A DNA stretch of 5,956 bases from CAYOBW01 sp964402115 (GTDB lineage Bacteria > Verrucomicrobiota > Kiritimatiellia > UBA8416 > CAYOBW01): positions 1 through 5,956 of the forward strand of contig CAYOBW010000386.1 in NCBI GenBank assembly GCA_964402115.1, given 5' to 3'. The stretch's first letter is position 1. Every line of letters starts with the position of its first letter. Below the pieces are notes generated by a model, which had not been told where the DNA came from, did no database searches, and saw only the letters and a program-made list of their open reading frames with translations. A program made the translations under genes and the position numbers. Positions 1 to 5,956 of the stretch are shown in pieces.

Positions 1-1345
1 TGTCCGGCTGGTTGTGCCACTCGGCCGTCGCCCCGCACTTGAGCGGCATGAAGACAGCGTCCGGGCTCCATGCCGACCTGAAGAAGTAGAAACCGCTTTC
101 GGGATAGGCCGCACTGCGACGGGCCGGCGGCGACCCCTTCGTGCCGTTGGACGCCATATAGTCGAAATACGGAATATCGGCGGCGAGCGAAGCCAGTTGG
201 CGCCTGAAGAGGGCTCCCGTGTCACCCGCCTTCCACGCATCGCCAAACTGGCAACTCGTGAAGTCGGGGAATGATTGCATCGCATAGATCTCCGCCATCT
301 TCAGCAGCTTCGGATAGTAGGTGGGCGGAAGCCTCTTCTCGTACCCGTGTTGACGAAAGAGATTGTAGGCGTCCAGGAAGATGCCGATGTACATGGTATG
401 GTAGCTGAACACCAACTCCTTGTTCATGCCGTCGTCATAGACATCGTCATCGATCATCCTCGGCAGCAGCGTCAGCGCATCATGGATCCACCCGTCCGAG
501 CGCTTGAACTCCGGGAAGTCGACCCCGTTGCAGAAAGACCGCCGCAGCTCACCCAGGCGATGATTGCCCTGCCTCGCGTAGACCTGCGTGATATGGTCCG
601 CCTGGTCGTGCAGGCTGACCAGGAAGTAGAGCAGCGTCTTCTCGTCGAAGTCCTTGGAGAGGATCATATGGGGAAGCGCATAGACGTGGGCGCCGCAGCG
701 GCCGTCGGTCTCCATGCCGCGAGAGACAAATCCGGGCGTCGCTTTGCTGAAGGGCAGGAACTCTTCCGCCCAGCTAACCAGCTCATAGCGCCATTCCTGA
801 AAGTAGCGCTCGTCAGCGGTCACGGAGTAGGCCTGGGCCAAGGCGGACCACCACGTGAGGCGCTGAAACTGTAAGTACCACTCGCTGTCGTGGATCTCCT
901 GCCCGTCGACGAACGCCCGCCCTGTCCAGTCGATCCTGGCGCCGCGAAACACCGGCGGATGCACGTCCTTGTTGCCCCTGAAGTAGTGTCGCAGGGCATC
1001 ATCGGCATGGAGGCGCGCTTGGGCACCCAGCGATTTGGCAGGCGCTTTGGCGCTTCGCGTTCGCTTGAAATAGGTCAAGAGCTCCCGCTCCGCATCCGCG
1101 TAGTTCTGCGCCTGCTCGGCGGCCTTCACGTTCTCCAGCCCGGGGAAATCCAGCTTGAGCAGTGAGAGCACGCGAATGATTCCAAAGCGCGAATCACTCG
1201 TCTGGATTCTCGTCGGCCACGCTGTGTTAAACCGCTGAAGCTCTCGCTCAACCACGACGGCAGGCGGTTCTGCTCCCCCCCCGGACAGCACTCCTAACGA
1301 GCTACTAGCCAGCAGCAGGGCGACAAGGAGGTAGGCTGTCTTCAT
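1..1345 (-). CDS. Secreted heparinase II/III-family lyase, heparinase III (PL12)-like, 3' end cut off by window edge
   Basis: My reading of the minus strand from the ATG at 1345-1343 stays open for 448 codons to the window edge. A signal peptide (positively charged MK start, hydrophobic stretch at residues 5-20, probable cleavage near GGGA at 22-25) points to export. Residues about 30-390 look like the helical toroid domain (Hepar_II_III_N); the beta-sandwich domain begins near YPESGFYFFRSAW (414-426). The best recognition motif is EWHNQPD at 442-448, matching the heparin-sulfate lyase pattern H-x-QPDN-G-T-F. Asn261 (in RQGNH), Tyr315 (in FSYH) and His444 fit the Asn-Tyr-His catalytic triad of Pedobacter heparinase III: spacings of 54 and 129 residues against 54 and 130, from memory. 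Known relatives cleave uronic-acid glycans by beta-elimination. The substrate is unknown; alginate or another polyuronate is possible. It starts 4 bases after the upstream lyase gene stops, with no clear Shine-Dalgarno, so translation is probably coupled. Roughly 200 C-terminal residues are probably missing. Confidence 0.88.
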   Translation of the reverse strand, partial: MKTAYLLVALLLASSSLGVLSGGGAEPPAVVVERELQRFNTAWPTRIQTSDSRFGIIRVLSLLKLDFPGLENVKAAEQAQNYADAERELLTYFKRTRSAKAPAKSLGAQARLHADDALRHYFRGNKDVHPPVFRGARIDWTGRAFVDGQEIHDSEWYLQFQRLTWWSALAQAYSVTADERYFQEWRYELVSWAEEFLPFSKATPGFVSRGMETDGRCGAHVYALPHMILSKDFDEKTLLYFLVSLHDQADHITQVYARQGNHRLGELRRSFCNGVDFPEFKRSDGWIHDALTLLPRMIDDDVYDDGMNKELVFSYHTMYIGIFLDAYNLFRQHGYEKRLPPTYYPKLLKMAEIYAMQSFPDFTSCQFGDAWKAGDTGALFRRQLASLAADIPYFDYMASNGTKGSPPARRSAAYPESGFYFFRSAWSPDAVFMPLKCGATAEWHNQPD

Positions 1346-1349
1346 GGGT

Positions 1350-4118
1350 TCAGTAGCGGTTGCCATGGATAAGCACGGGAGGTAGTTGGTCGGTCTCCTC
1401 GCGGAAGATGTCCGAACCTCCCGGCACCCTTTCCCACAGCAGCGTGCTGCCATCCGCCTTGGCTCTGCGGGGCTCGGAACCGAGTGCAATTTCCCGTGCG
1501 GCCTGTCCGCTGACGAGCGCGCTGGTCTGGGTTTTGTCATGCAGTTCCAGGTAGCTTGGCTTGGACGGATCCAGTTCAGCGGTCACCGTGTAGTCGCCAA
1601 GCTTCACGCGGACGCGACCGTTGCCTTCAGCGAGCGGCTCAACCGGCTTGCTCGCGCCGGGGACCACTTCGATGACGGTGAGGAAGCGGGTGGCGGGAAG
1701 TTTGCCAGTGGTCGAGATGGAGACGTGCCAGTTGGGTGGGTTCTGGCCGCCGCGTTTATTCTCTTCGTCCACGGGTACGCCGAAGAACCGGTCGGTCACG
1801 TTACCGTTCACGGTCGATGAGCAGAAAAGACGGGCACTGCCCACACCTTGGCTGTTGGCCGTGGAGAACCAACTATTGCCGAGTTGCTCCAGCGGTTTGA
1901 GCGCGTGCAGCATGAAGGTCCAGGTTACCGGCCTGTCGGCCTCCAGTTCGTCGTAAACCACCACATGGCTGGGGCGCAGCATGGCCAGGTGCCGGCGAAA
2001 GCGCGTGACGCCCGGTTTGCCGAAGCCGTTCTCGCGTGTGATCGGCACGCCCAGTTTGGTGAACCCCGGTTCCAGCGGCTTGTTCGGATCGTCGATGCCG
2101 TATTTAGGAAACATGCCGTTGTAGGCATGGGAGGCGTCGCCCAGCGCGTAGCTGATGCGCCGGCCGGTGGCGAAGCGCGGCATCCAGCCATACGCGCCGA
2201 GGTCGAAGCCCTGCATGAGCCCATCCACGAGCAGCGTGTTGTGCGCGCGCGAGGCCTTGTAGCTGAGCGCGTCGTGGATCTGCCCGCCATTATAGTAGCC
2301 GCTGCGCCAGAACAGCGGTTCGCCGCCGTAGCCGATGCAGAACGCATTCTGTGCCGGATGCAGATGCTGAAAGGACCCATTCACCGCCGAACTGAAGCTG
2401 ACCGCGATGTTCCGAGTCGCCTCAAGGATATCGCTGTGCATCCCGACCATGCCGACATCGCGGAATACGGCGGCGGATTCCGCGGGGGGCTGCGCCTTGC
2501 CCAAGTCCGGCGCAGGGAACTGCCGCCACGTCTGGAGGAGCGCCATCGCCTTGTAGCCTTTGACCATGTCCTTGCTGAACGCCTCCACGCTGCGCCGGCC
2601 CTGCGTCTTGAGGCGCCAGAGGTTGGCGGGATTCTCCGGGCAGGTGTAAGCGAGCATTTCGGTGAGATAGTGAACACCGGGGCTGTCGTCGCCGCCGTCG
2701 CTGAACGGAACGCCGGGATTGCCCACCGGGTTCATGCAGGACATGTAGTTCGGAAAGCCGGTGAACCATCGCTTCGAGCGGAAGAAATTGTAGCCGGTGT
2801 GTCGAAGGAGCATCCAGTTCAGATGGGTGAGCGGTTCGTCGTGAACGCCAAGGTAACCGTTGCCGTCCATCGAACCGCCGTCGGCGCGACTGAGCGCGGG
2901 ACTGCGATAAAGCCACAGTTCGTAGGCATAGGAAAACCAGTCGTCCATGTCCGCGCGGTGGCGGGAGAGAATCGCCGAGCCGATGAGCAGGTTCTTGATA
3001 TCGCCCTGCCAGTCGTGCTGGTTGAAGTGCGCGTGTTCGAACTGGTCGTGCAGGTGCGGAAAGCCGTTGTCGCGCTTGTCCATGAGGCTGAGTGCGAGCG
3101 CGACGAACGCCTGCCGTTGCGCCTCCGGCAGGTCGTCCCAAAACCCGTCGAGCATCAACATCGGGACCGTGTTATAGAACGCCGGGCGGGTCAGCGGAAT
3201 CTCTCCGGCCGGCGTGTCAAAGGTGCGGTGCAGCCGCTCCTGCTCCAGTTCGATGGCGCGCTGTATACCGAGCTTCTTGAAGTGCTCGTCGCCCGTGAGC
3301 AGATAACCGCGCAGCAGCGAATCCACGCGCCGTTCCTCGGCGGTAAAAAGGGCGCGCAGCTTCACCATGAAGAAACTCTCCTTCGGGTTCTTGCCGAGGC
3401 GTGCCGGAATGTCCTTCTCCGTCAACTCGATGCTCACCGGGCGCTCGCCGTCGCGCAACGCCTTCTCCGCGTCCTGGCGCATCCGCGCTGCCAGTTCCGG
3501 CCACGTACTCTCCGGCAGCATGTTGCCGATGTCCTCGCTCGTGCAGATGGCCACGGGACCGGACTTGTGCCTGCGAAGGGCCGCGAGCGCCTGCTCCGGT
3601 GTGGGGGGCGTGGCGGGCGCAAACGCGCGGTCGTCCACAACGAAGGAGAACACCTCCGTCTGCCACGCCGGTTTGTCGGGCGATTCCGCCACGGCAACGC
3701 CATACGACCAATACCACGTTCCTTTCGCCAGCGTGCGATACGGGCTGAAGAACGACCACCGCTTCGGCCCGCTCTCGATGACCTCGCGCTTCAACTCCGG
3801 ATCCTGCGACAGCTTGAAGTAGAAGCGCCGATTCCATTGCTGCCCCCGCGCAGCCTGCTTGCCCTGCGGCAGCGGCACCTGCACATGCAACCACGGCGGA
3901 TTCACGTCCACCAGCCCCTGTGGCACCGGCCGCGCCAGCCCCGGCTCGCCGATGTAATCGCGCGTGATGCACAGTTCGGAAGGACCAACCTGCTGAACCC
4001 CACTCGGCAAATCGGCGGCGTGGAGCGCAGCCAGCGGCGCCAGCAGCAGAGCGGCAAGGAGCATGAGGTTGTATTTCAGGGTTGTTCCTCTCGTTGTCAT
4101 GCTACTTTTCAGTTCCAT
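1350..4118 (-). CDS. Secreted DUF4962 / heparinase II/III-like polysaccharide lyase, about 922 residues
   Basis: Complete gene ending in TGA. I chose the ATG at 4118-4116 because an AGGGA ribosome-binding site lies 6 bases upstream; a GTG at 4160 would give 936 residues and an ATG at 4100 would give 902. Numbering uses the 4118 start. Residues 1-34 are a signal peptide with hydrophobic core LMLLAALLLAPLAAL, cleaved near ALHA. Residues about 60-160 form a beta domain with the YRTLAKGTWYWSYGV motif, typical of the DUF4962 N-terminus of heparinase II-like proteins. A helical toroid follows (about 180-540), then a beta-sandwich core (about 560-750) with HLHPAQNAF, YNGGQIHDALSYKASRAHN and AYGWMPRF, and a C-terminal beta region. 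His368 (in NQHDWQ), Tyr422 (in DGNGYLG) and His585 (in QHLH) correspond by order and spacing to heparinase II His202, Tyr257 and His406, so an active beta-eliminating lyase is plausible. Glu205 of heparinase II corresponds to Gln371. The substrate is unresolved. It is the first gene of a tight pair with the second lyase. Confidence 0.93.
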   Translation of the reverse strand: MELKSSMTTRGTTLKYNLMLLAALLLAPLAALHAADLPSGVQQVGPSELCITRDYIGEPGLARPVPQGLVDVNPPWLHVQVPLPQGKQAARGQQWNRRFYFKLSQDPELKREVIESGPKRWSFFSPYRTLAKGTWYWSYGVAVAESPDKPAWQTEVFSFVVDDRAFAPATPPTPEQALAALRRHKSGPVAICTSEDIGNMLPESTWPELAARMRQDAEKALRDGERPVSIELTEKDIPARLGKNPKESFFMVKLRALFTAEERRVDSLLRGYLLTGDEHFKKLGIQRAIELEQERLHRTFDTPAGEIPLTRPAFYNTVPMLMLDGFWDDLPEAQRQAFVALALSLMDKRDNGFPHLHDQFEHAHFNQHDWQGDIKNLLIGSAILSRHRADMDDWFSYAYELWLYRSPALSRADGGSMDGNGYLGVHDEPLTHLNWMLLRHTGYNFFRSKRWFTGFPNYMSCMNPVGNPGVPFSDGGDDSPGVHYLTEMLAYTCPENPANLWRLKTQGRRSVEAFSKDMVKGYKAMALLQTWRQFPAPDLGKAQPPAESAAVFRDVGMVGMHSDILEATRNIAVSFSSAVNGSFQHLHPAQNAFCIGYGGEPLFWRSGYYNGGQIHDALSYKASRAHNTLLVDGLMQGFDLGAYGWMPRFATGRRISYALGDASHAYNGMFPKYGIDDPNKPLEPGFTKLGVPITRENGFGKPGVTRFRRHLAMLRPSHVVVYDELEADRPVTWTFMLHALKPLEQLGNSWFSTANSQGVGSARLFCSSTVNGNVTDRFFGVPVDEENKRGGQNPPNWHVSISTTGKLPATRFLTVIEVVPGASKPVEPLAEGNGRVRVKLGDYTVTAELDPSKPSYLELHDKTQTSALVSGQAAREIALGSEPRRAKADGSTLLWERVPGGSDIFREETDQLPPVLIHGNRY

Positions 4119-4124
4119 TTGGAT

Positions 4125-4129
4125 TCCCT
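4125..4129 (-). promoter_or_regulatory. Ribosome-binding site deciding the DUF4962 lyase start
   Basis: On the minus strand AGGGA lies 6 bases before the ATG at 4118-4116. It is only a partial match to AGGAGG, but it is better placed than anything before the other candidate starts: GTG at 4160, ATG at 4139, and ATG at 4100 (where the nearest purine stretch is GGAACTGAAAAG, with a weak match). It supports a signal peptide with a polar 20-residue n-region. Confidence 0.5.
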
Positions 4130-4224
4130 GGCAGAACATGCCCTGTCGCGCCTGACACACCAGGAAATGATTCTGCTGCCAATGGTTCTGCCGCCGCGGC
4201 GTATGGCGTCGGCAAGCTGCCCGT

Positions 4225-4244
4225 CCCCCGCTTCACCGCGGGGG
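4225..4244. repeat. Perfect 7-bp hairpin CCCCCGC/GCGGGGG
   Basis: CCCCCGC at 4225-4231 pairs with GCGGGGG at 4238-4244 around the 6-base loop TTCACC. All pairs are G-C, so the stem would be very stable in RNA or single-stranded DNA. No T-run follows on either strand, which argues against an ordinary intrinsic terminator. It sits 7 bases from the next hairpin and about 105 bases upstream of the lyase start. Confidence 0.6.
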
Positions 4245-4251
4245 CGCTTAT

Positions 4252-4278
4252 GAGGGAGGCATGCACGCTGCCTCCCTC
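4252..4278. repeat. Perfect 9-bp hairpin GAGGGAGGC/GCCTCCCTC
   Basis: GAGGGAGGC at 4252-4260 pairs with GCCTCCCTC at 4270-4278 around a 9-base loop, ATGCACGCT. Read on the minus strand it lies about 140 bases after the HEAT gene stop. It could help end that transcript, but no T-run follows the stem (the next bases are ATAAGCG). Other readings are a REP-like intergenic element or a leader structure of the lyase operon. Confidence 0.6.
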
Positions 4279-4312
4279 CTGTCCGCAACGCGGCATCCAC
4301 GGGCTGGCACCT

Positions 4313-4364
4313 GCGGCTACGGGCTACGGGTTGACGGGAGACGGCCAACGGCCCACGTAGCCGC
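4313..4364. repeat. 9-bp inverted repeat GCGGCTACG/CGTAGCCGC with 34-base spacer
   Basis: GCGGCTACG at 4313-4321 is the exact reverse complement of CGTAGCCGC at 4356-4364. The spacer contains a second copy of GGCTACG (4322-4328, in tandem with 4315-4321) and repeated ACGG units, with a possible small inner stem GTTG (4330-4333)/CAAC (4346-4349). The arms could form the base of a branched structure or be ends of a small repeat element. No target-site duplication is evident by eye. Confidence 0.5.
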
Positions 4365-4415
4365 GCCCCCCAGGGCGTGGGCTTCGCCATCGAGCAGCAC
4401 GCCAGCACCGGTGCG

Positions 4416-5956
4416 CTACTCCCGCAGAACCCTGCGCACGGACTCCTCCGGACAGCTGATCGCGAGGGCGCGGATAGCGGGGGCGTGCTCCGCCGCCGCG
4501 AGTTTCCGCAGCGCGACCGCCGCGGCGTGCCGCGTGTCGGGCGCGTTGTCCAGGCTGCCCAGGATCCCCAGCAGCGCGGGCACGGCGCGCGGGTCGCCCA
4601 GCCGGCCCAGCGCCCACGCCACTTCGGCGCGCCAGCAGGGGGTCAGATCGTTGTGCAGGAACAGCACGCCCGGGCCCAGCGGATCGGGCCGTCCGCTTGC
4701 GGCTTCCGGCGCCGAATCAGCCAGAGCGGCGCGCAGCGGCTCCACGGCGCGCGGGTCGCCCAGGTTGCCGAGGGCACGGGCGAGGTAGAAGCAGACCCAA
4801 TGGCGGGCCGGCAGCCGGTTAACGACGGGAATCCCGGTATCGAAGACGCGGGGAATCGCGTTGGTCAGCCGGCGGTAGCGCTCGAACGCATCCAGCAGGC
4901 GCGGCGCATAGGCCTGGTCGCGGCAGACGAACGACAGCGTCTGCGCGGCCCGGTTGGCGGCGTCCGGCGTCCCGGCCCAGGCGCCATGCACCACGCGCAG
5001 GGCCGCCGCCACCGCCGGCACGCGCACGGCCTGGGTGTCGCCGAGCTCCGCCAGGCAGGTCTCGACCACGTCGCGCTCCGCCCCGGCGCGGCGGATCACG
5101 CGCCCGGTCAGCGTCTCGACGTCGTCGCTGACCGGCAGCAAGGCGCGGTCGGGGTCGGTCGGCACCGCGCGCAGCAGGTGCGGCACGAGCGCACCGACGC
5201 GCGCGGAACCGCACGCGTCCAGCGCCTCGACAATGAGGGCGTGCACGGGCGACGCGTGGCAGGCGATGAGCGCGCCGTGATCGCCGTACCAGGCCGCGTA
5301 GTTCTGATACGGTCCCAACCGCGCAAAGGCGTTGGTCAGCGCCGTCTCGGCGGCCGGCGTGCCGATGGCCGCCAGCGCCTCGACCGTGGCCTCCGCCAGG
5401 AAGAGGTTGCCGTTCGCGGGCTCGGCGTGGCGGGCCAGCGTCTCGGCCAGCAGCGGCACCTCCGCGTCGCCGCCCACCCGGCCGAGCGCCCGCGCGGCGG
5501 CCTGCAGGCTGCGCGGGTTGGCGGGCGACAGCGCGTTGAAGCGGGCCGCGTCGCCTTGATGGCCCTGCCGCCGCCAGGCGGGATAGGGGTTGTTGTCGCG
5601 TTCGCGCGCGACGTAGTCGCGCAAAGCCGCGCACGCCGCCGCCCCGCCGCAGTGACCCAGCGCCACCGCCGCGCGCCGCGCCGCATCGCGGTCAGGGGCC
5701 TGGAGGCGGGCGATAAGCCCGGCCTCGATCTGCTCCCAGGGCGTGCCAGCCACCCACGCACGCCAGGCGGCGGCACGGCGGGCGCGCTCGCCCGCGCGGC
5801 CGAAGGCGGCGGCCGGCTCGGCGTGCCCCGTCAGGTTCTCCAGCGCCAGGTCGGCGGCTTGCCCCAGCAGCGGGTCGGCGTCGTCGAGCACGGCGAGCAA
5901 GGGCGCGACGGAGGCGCGGGTCCCGCAGCCGGCCAGCGCGAGGGCCGCGGCGACGC
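4416..5956 (-). CDS. HEAT-repeat protein, 5' end cut off by window edge
   Basis: The frame is open from the window edge (first whole codon at 5954) to a TAG stop at 4418-4416, giving 512 visible residues. A TTG at 5900 could be read as a start, but the 18 codons before it continue the same repeat pattern (AAALALAGCG), so the gene is better read as partial. Helical HEAT/PBS-type repeats are clear at about residues 1-45, 72-118, 150-200, 385-415 and 441-495, with cores such as AVALGHCGG, ARALGRVGGDAEVPLL, ARALGNLGDPRAVEPLR and AWALGRLGDPRAVPALL. Between them lie longer non-repeat segments rich in aromatic residues: NPYPAW (about 122-127), PYQNYAAWYGDH (about 215-226) and FLHNDLTPCW (about 432-441). 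HEAT solenoids usually serve as protein-binding scaffolds, and no catalytic motif is visible. The N-terminus, and any signal peptide or fused enzyme domain, lies outside the window. GC is markedly higher than in the two lyase genes. No specific function can be assigned. Confidence 0.85.
   Translation of the reverse strand, partial: VAAALALAGCGTRASVAPLLAVLDDADPLLGQAADLALENLTGHAEPAAAFGRAGERARRAAAWRAWVAGTPWEQIEAGLIARLQAPDRDAARRAAVALGHCGGAAACAALRDYVARERDNNPYPAWRRQGHQGDAARFNALSPANPRSLQAAARALGRVGGDAEVPLLAETLARHAEPANGNLFLAEATVEALAAIGTPAAETALTNAFARLGPYQNYAAWYGDHGALIACHASPVHALIVEALDACGSARVGALVPHLLRAVPTDPDRALLPVSDDVETLTGRVIRRAGAERDVVETCLAELGDTQAVRVPAVAAALRVVHGAWAGTPDAANRAAQTLSFVCRDQAYAPRLLDAFERYRRLTNAIPRVFDTGIPVVNRLPARHWVCFYLARALGNLGDPRAVEPLRAALADSAPEAASGRPDPLGPGVLFLHNDLTPCWRAEVAWALGRLGDPRAVPALLGILGSLDNAPDTRHAAAVALRKLAAAEHAPAIRALAISCPEESVRRVLRE

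Larger units (their letters stand above)
4119..4415. other. Structured intergenic gap of 297 bases
   Basis: This stretch separates the HEAT gene from the lyase pair and holds no credible gene: short open frames in it lack recognisable protein features and a ribosome-binding site. It contains two compact hairpins (4225-4244 and 4252-4278), a longer inverted repeat (4313-4364), a GGCTACG tandem repeat (4315-4328), a 10-base palindrome CGCCGCGGCG (4192-4201) and several ACGG-rich units around 4319-4351. I see no T-run beside any stem, so no standard intrinsic terminator, and no good -35/-10 pair. The lyase operon promoter presumably lies here, but I cannot place it. The density of symmetric GC-rich elements resembles a dispersed intergenic repeat. 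Confidence 0.6.

Noticed and set aside
14..1165. Three consecutive plus-strand open frames (14-274, 275-874, 890-1165)
   Set aside because: They are shadows of the 3'-open lyase gene on the minus strand, which has an uninterrupted 448-codon frame with recognisable motifs.
4154..4182. Possible sigma-70 promoter on the minus strand with TTGGCA as -35
   Set aside because: Seventeen bases later the -10 position reads TGTGTC, a poor match to TATAAT, and nothing else supports it.
1848..4253. Long open frame of 801 codons on the plus strand, antisense to the first lyase
   Set aside because: It mirrors the real gene: low stop frequency in GC-rich sequence keeps the opposite frame open. Its translation is rich in Arg, Ala, Val and His without domain motifs or a ribosome-binding site, while the minus-strand protein has a signal peptide and clear family motifs.
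4225..4278. Rho-independent terminator for the HEAT gene
   Set aside because: The stems are strong, but no T-run follows either one on either strand, so I list them as hairpins of unknown role.
4324..4617. Minus-strand frame spanning the HEAT gene end and the gap, and the similar frame at 4109-4408
   Set aside because: The first overlaps the real HEAT frame and has low-complexity Arg/Ala/Gly composition. The second crosses the inverted repeats and shows no protein features or ribosome-binding site.
5898..5900. TTG at 5900 as the start of the HEAT-repeat protein
   Set aside because: The same frame continues upstream to the window edge with repeat-like sequence (AAALALAGCG) and no ribosome-binding site precedes the TTG, so the gene most likely begins outside the window.

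Overview
The window looks like part of a polysaccharide-degradation locus from a GC-rich, Gram-negative-type bacterium. All three supported genes lie on the minus strand, so transcription runs from high to low coordinates. Two adjacent secreted proteins of the heparinase II/III lyase superfamily, next to a HEAT-repeat protein, are a combination common in the Planctomycetes-Verrucomicrobia-Lentisphaerae-Kiritimatiellae group. That placement is an inference from gene content and composition, because no phylogenetic marker gene is present.

Layout in transcription order: (1) 5956-4416, the C-terminal 512 residues of a HEAT-repeat protein whose start lies beyond the window; (2) 4415-4119, a 297-base gap with two compact hairpins, one longer inverted repeat and a short tandem repeat, but no convincing intrinsic terminator or promoter; (3) 4118-1350, a complete secreted protein of about 922 residues with an N-terminal beta domain (DUF4962-like) followed by a heparinase II/III-like toroid and beta-sandwich; (4) 1345-1, a second secreted heparinase II/III-family protein, resembling heparinase III/PL12, open at its 3' end after 448 codons. 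This last gene is easy to miss because its stop codon lies outside the window.

The two lyase-like genes are separated by only 4 bases (TGA-ACCC-ATG) and almost certainly form an operon. Both carry signal peptides, and both keep plausible catalytic residues at the spacing known for heparinase II and III. The likely joint role is beta-elimination of a uronic-acid-containing, possibly sulfated, polysaccharide outside the cytoplasm, with the two enzymes acting on different linkages or chain lengths. The substrate cannot be read from sequence. The HEAT protein may belong to a separate transcription unit: it is much richer in GC and separated by the structured gap.

I found no RNA genes, CRISPR arrays, insertion sequences or phage genes. 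Nothing here amounts to a clearly new system; the points most worth a second look are the lyase pair, the structured gap and the unusual HEAT protein.
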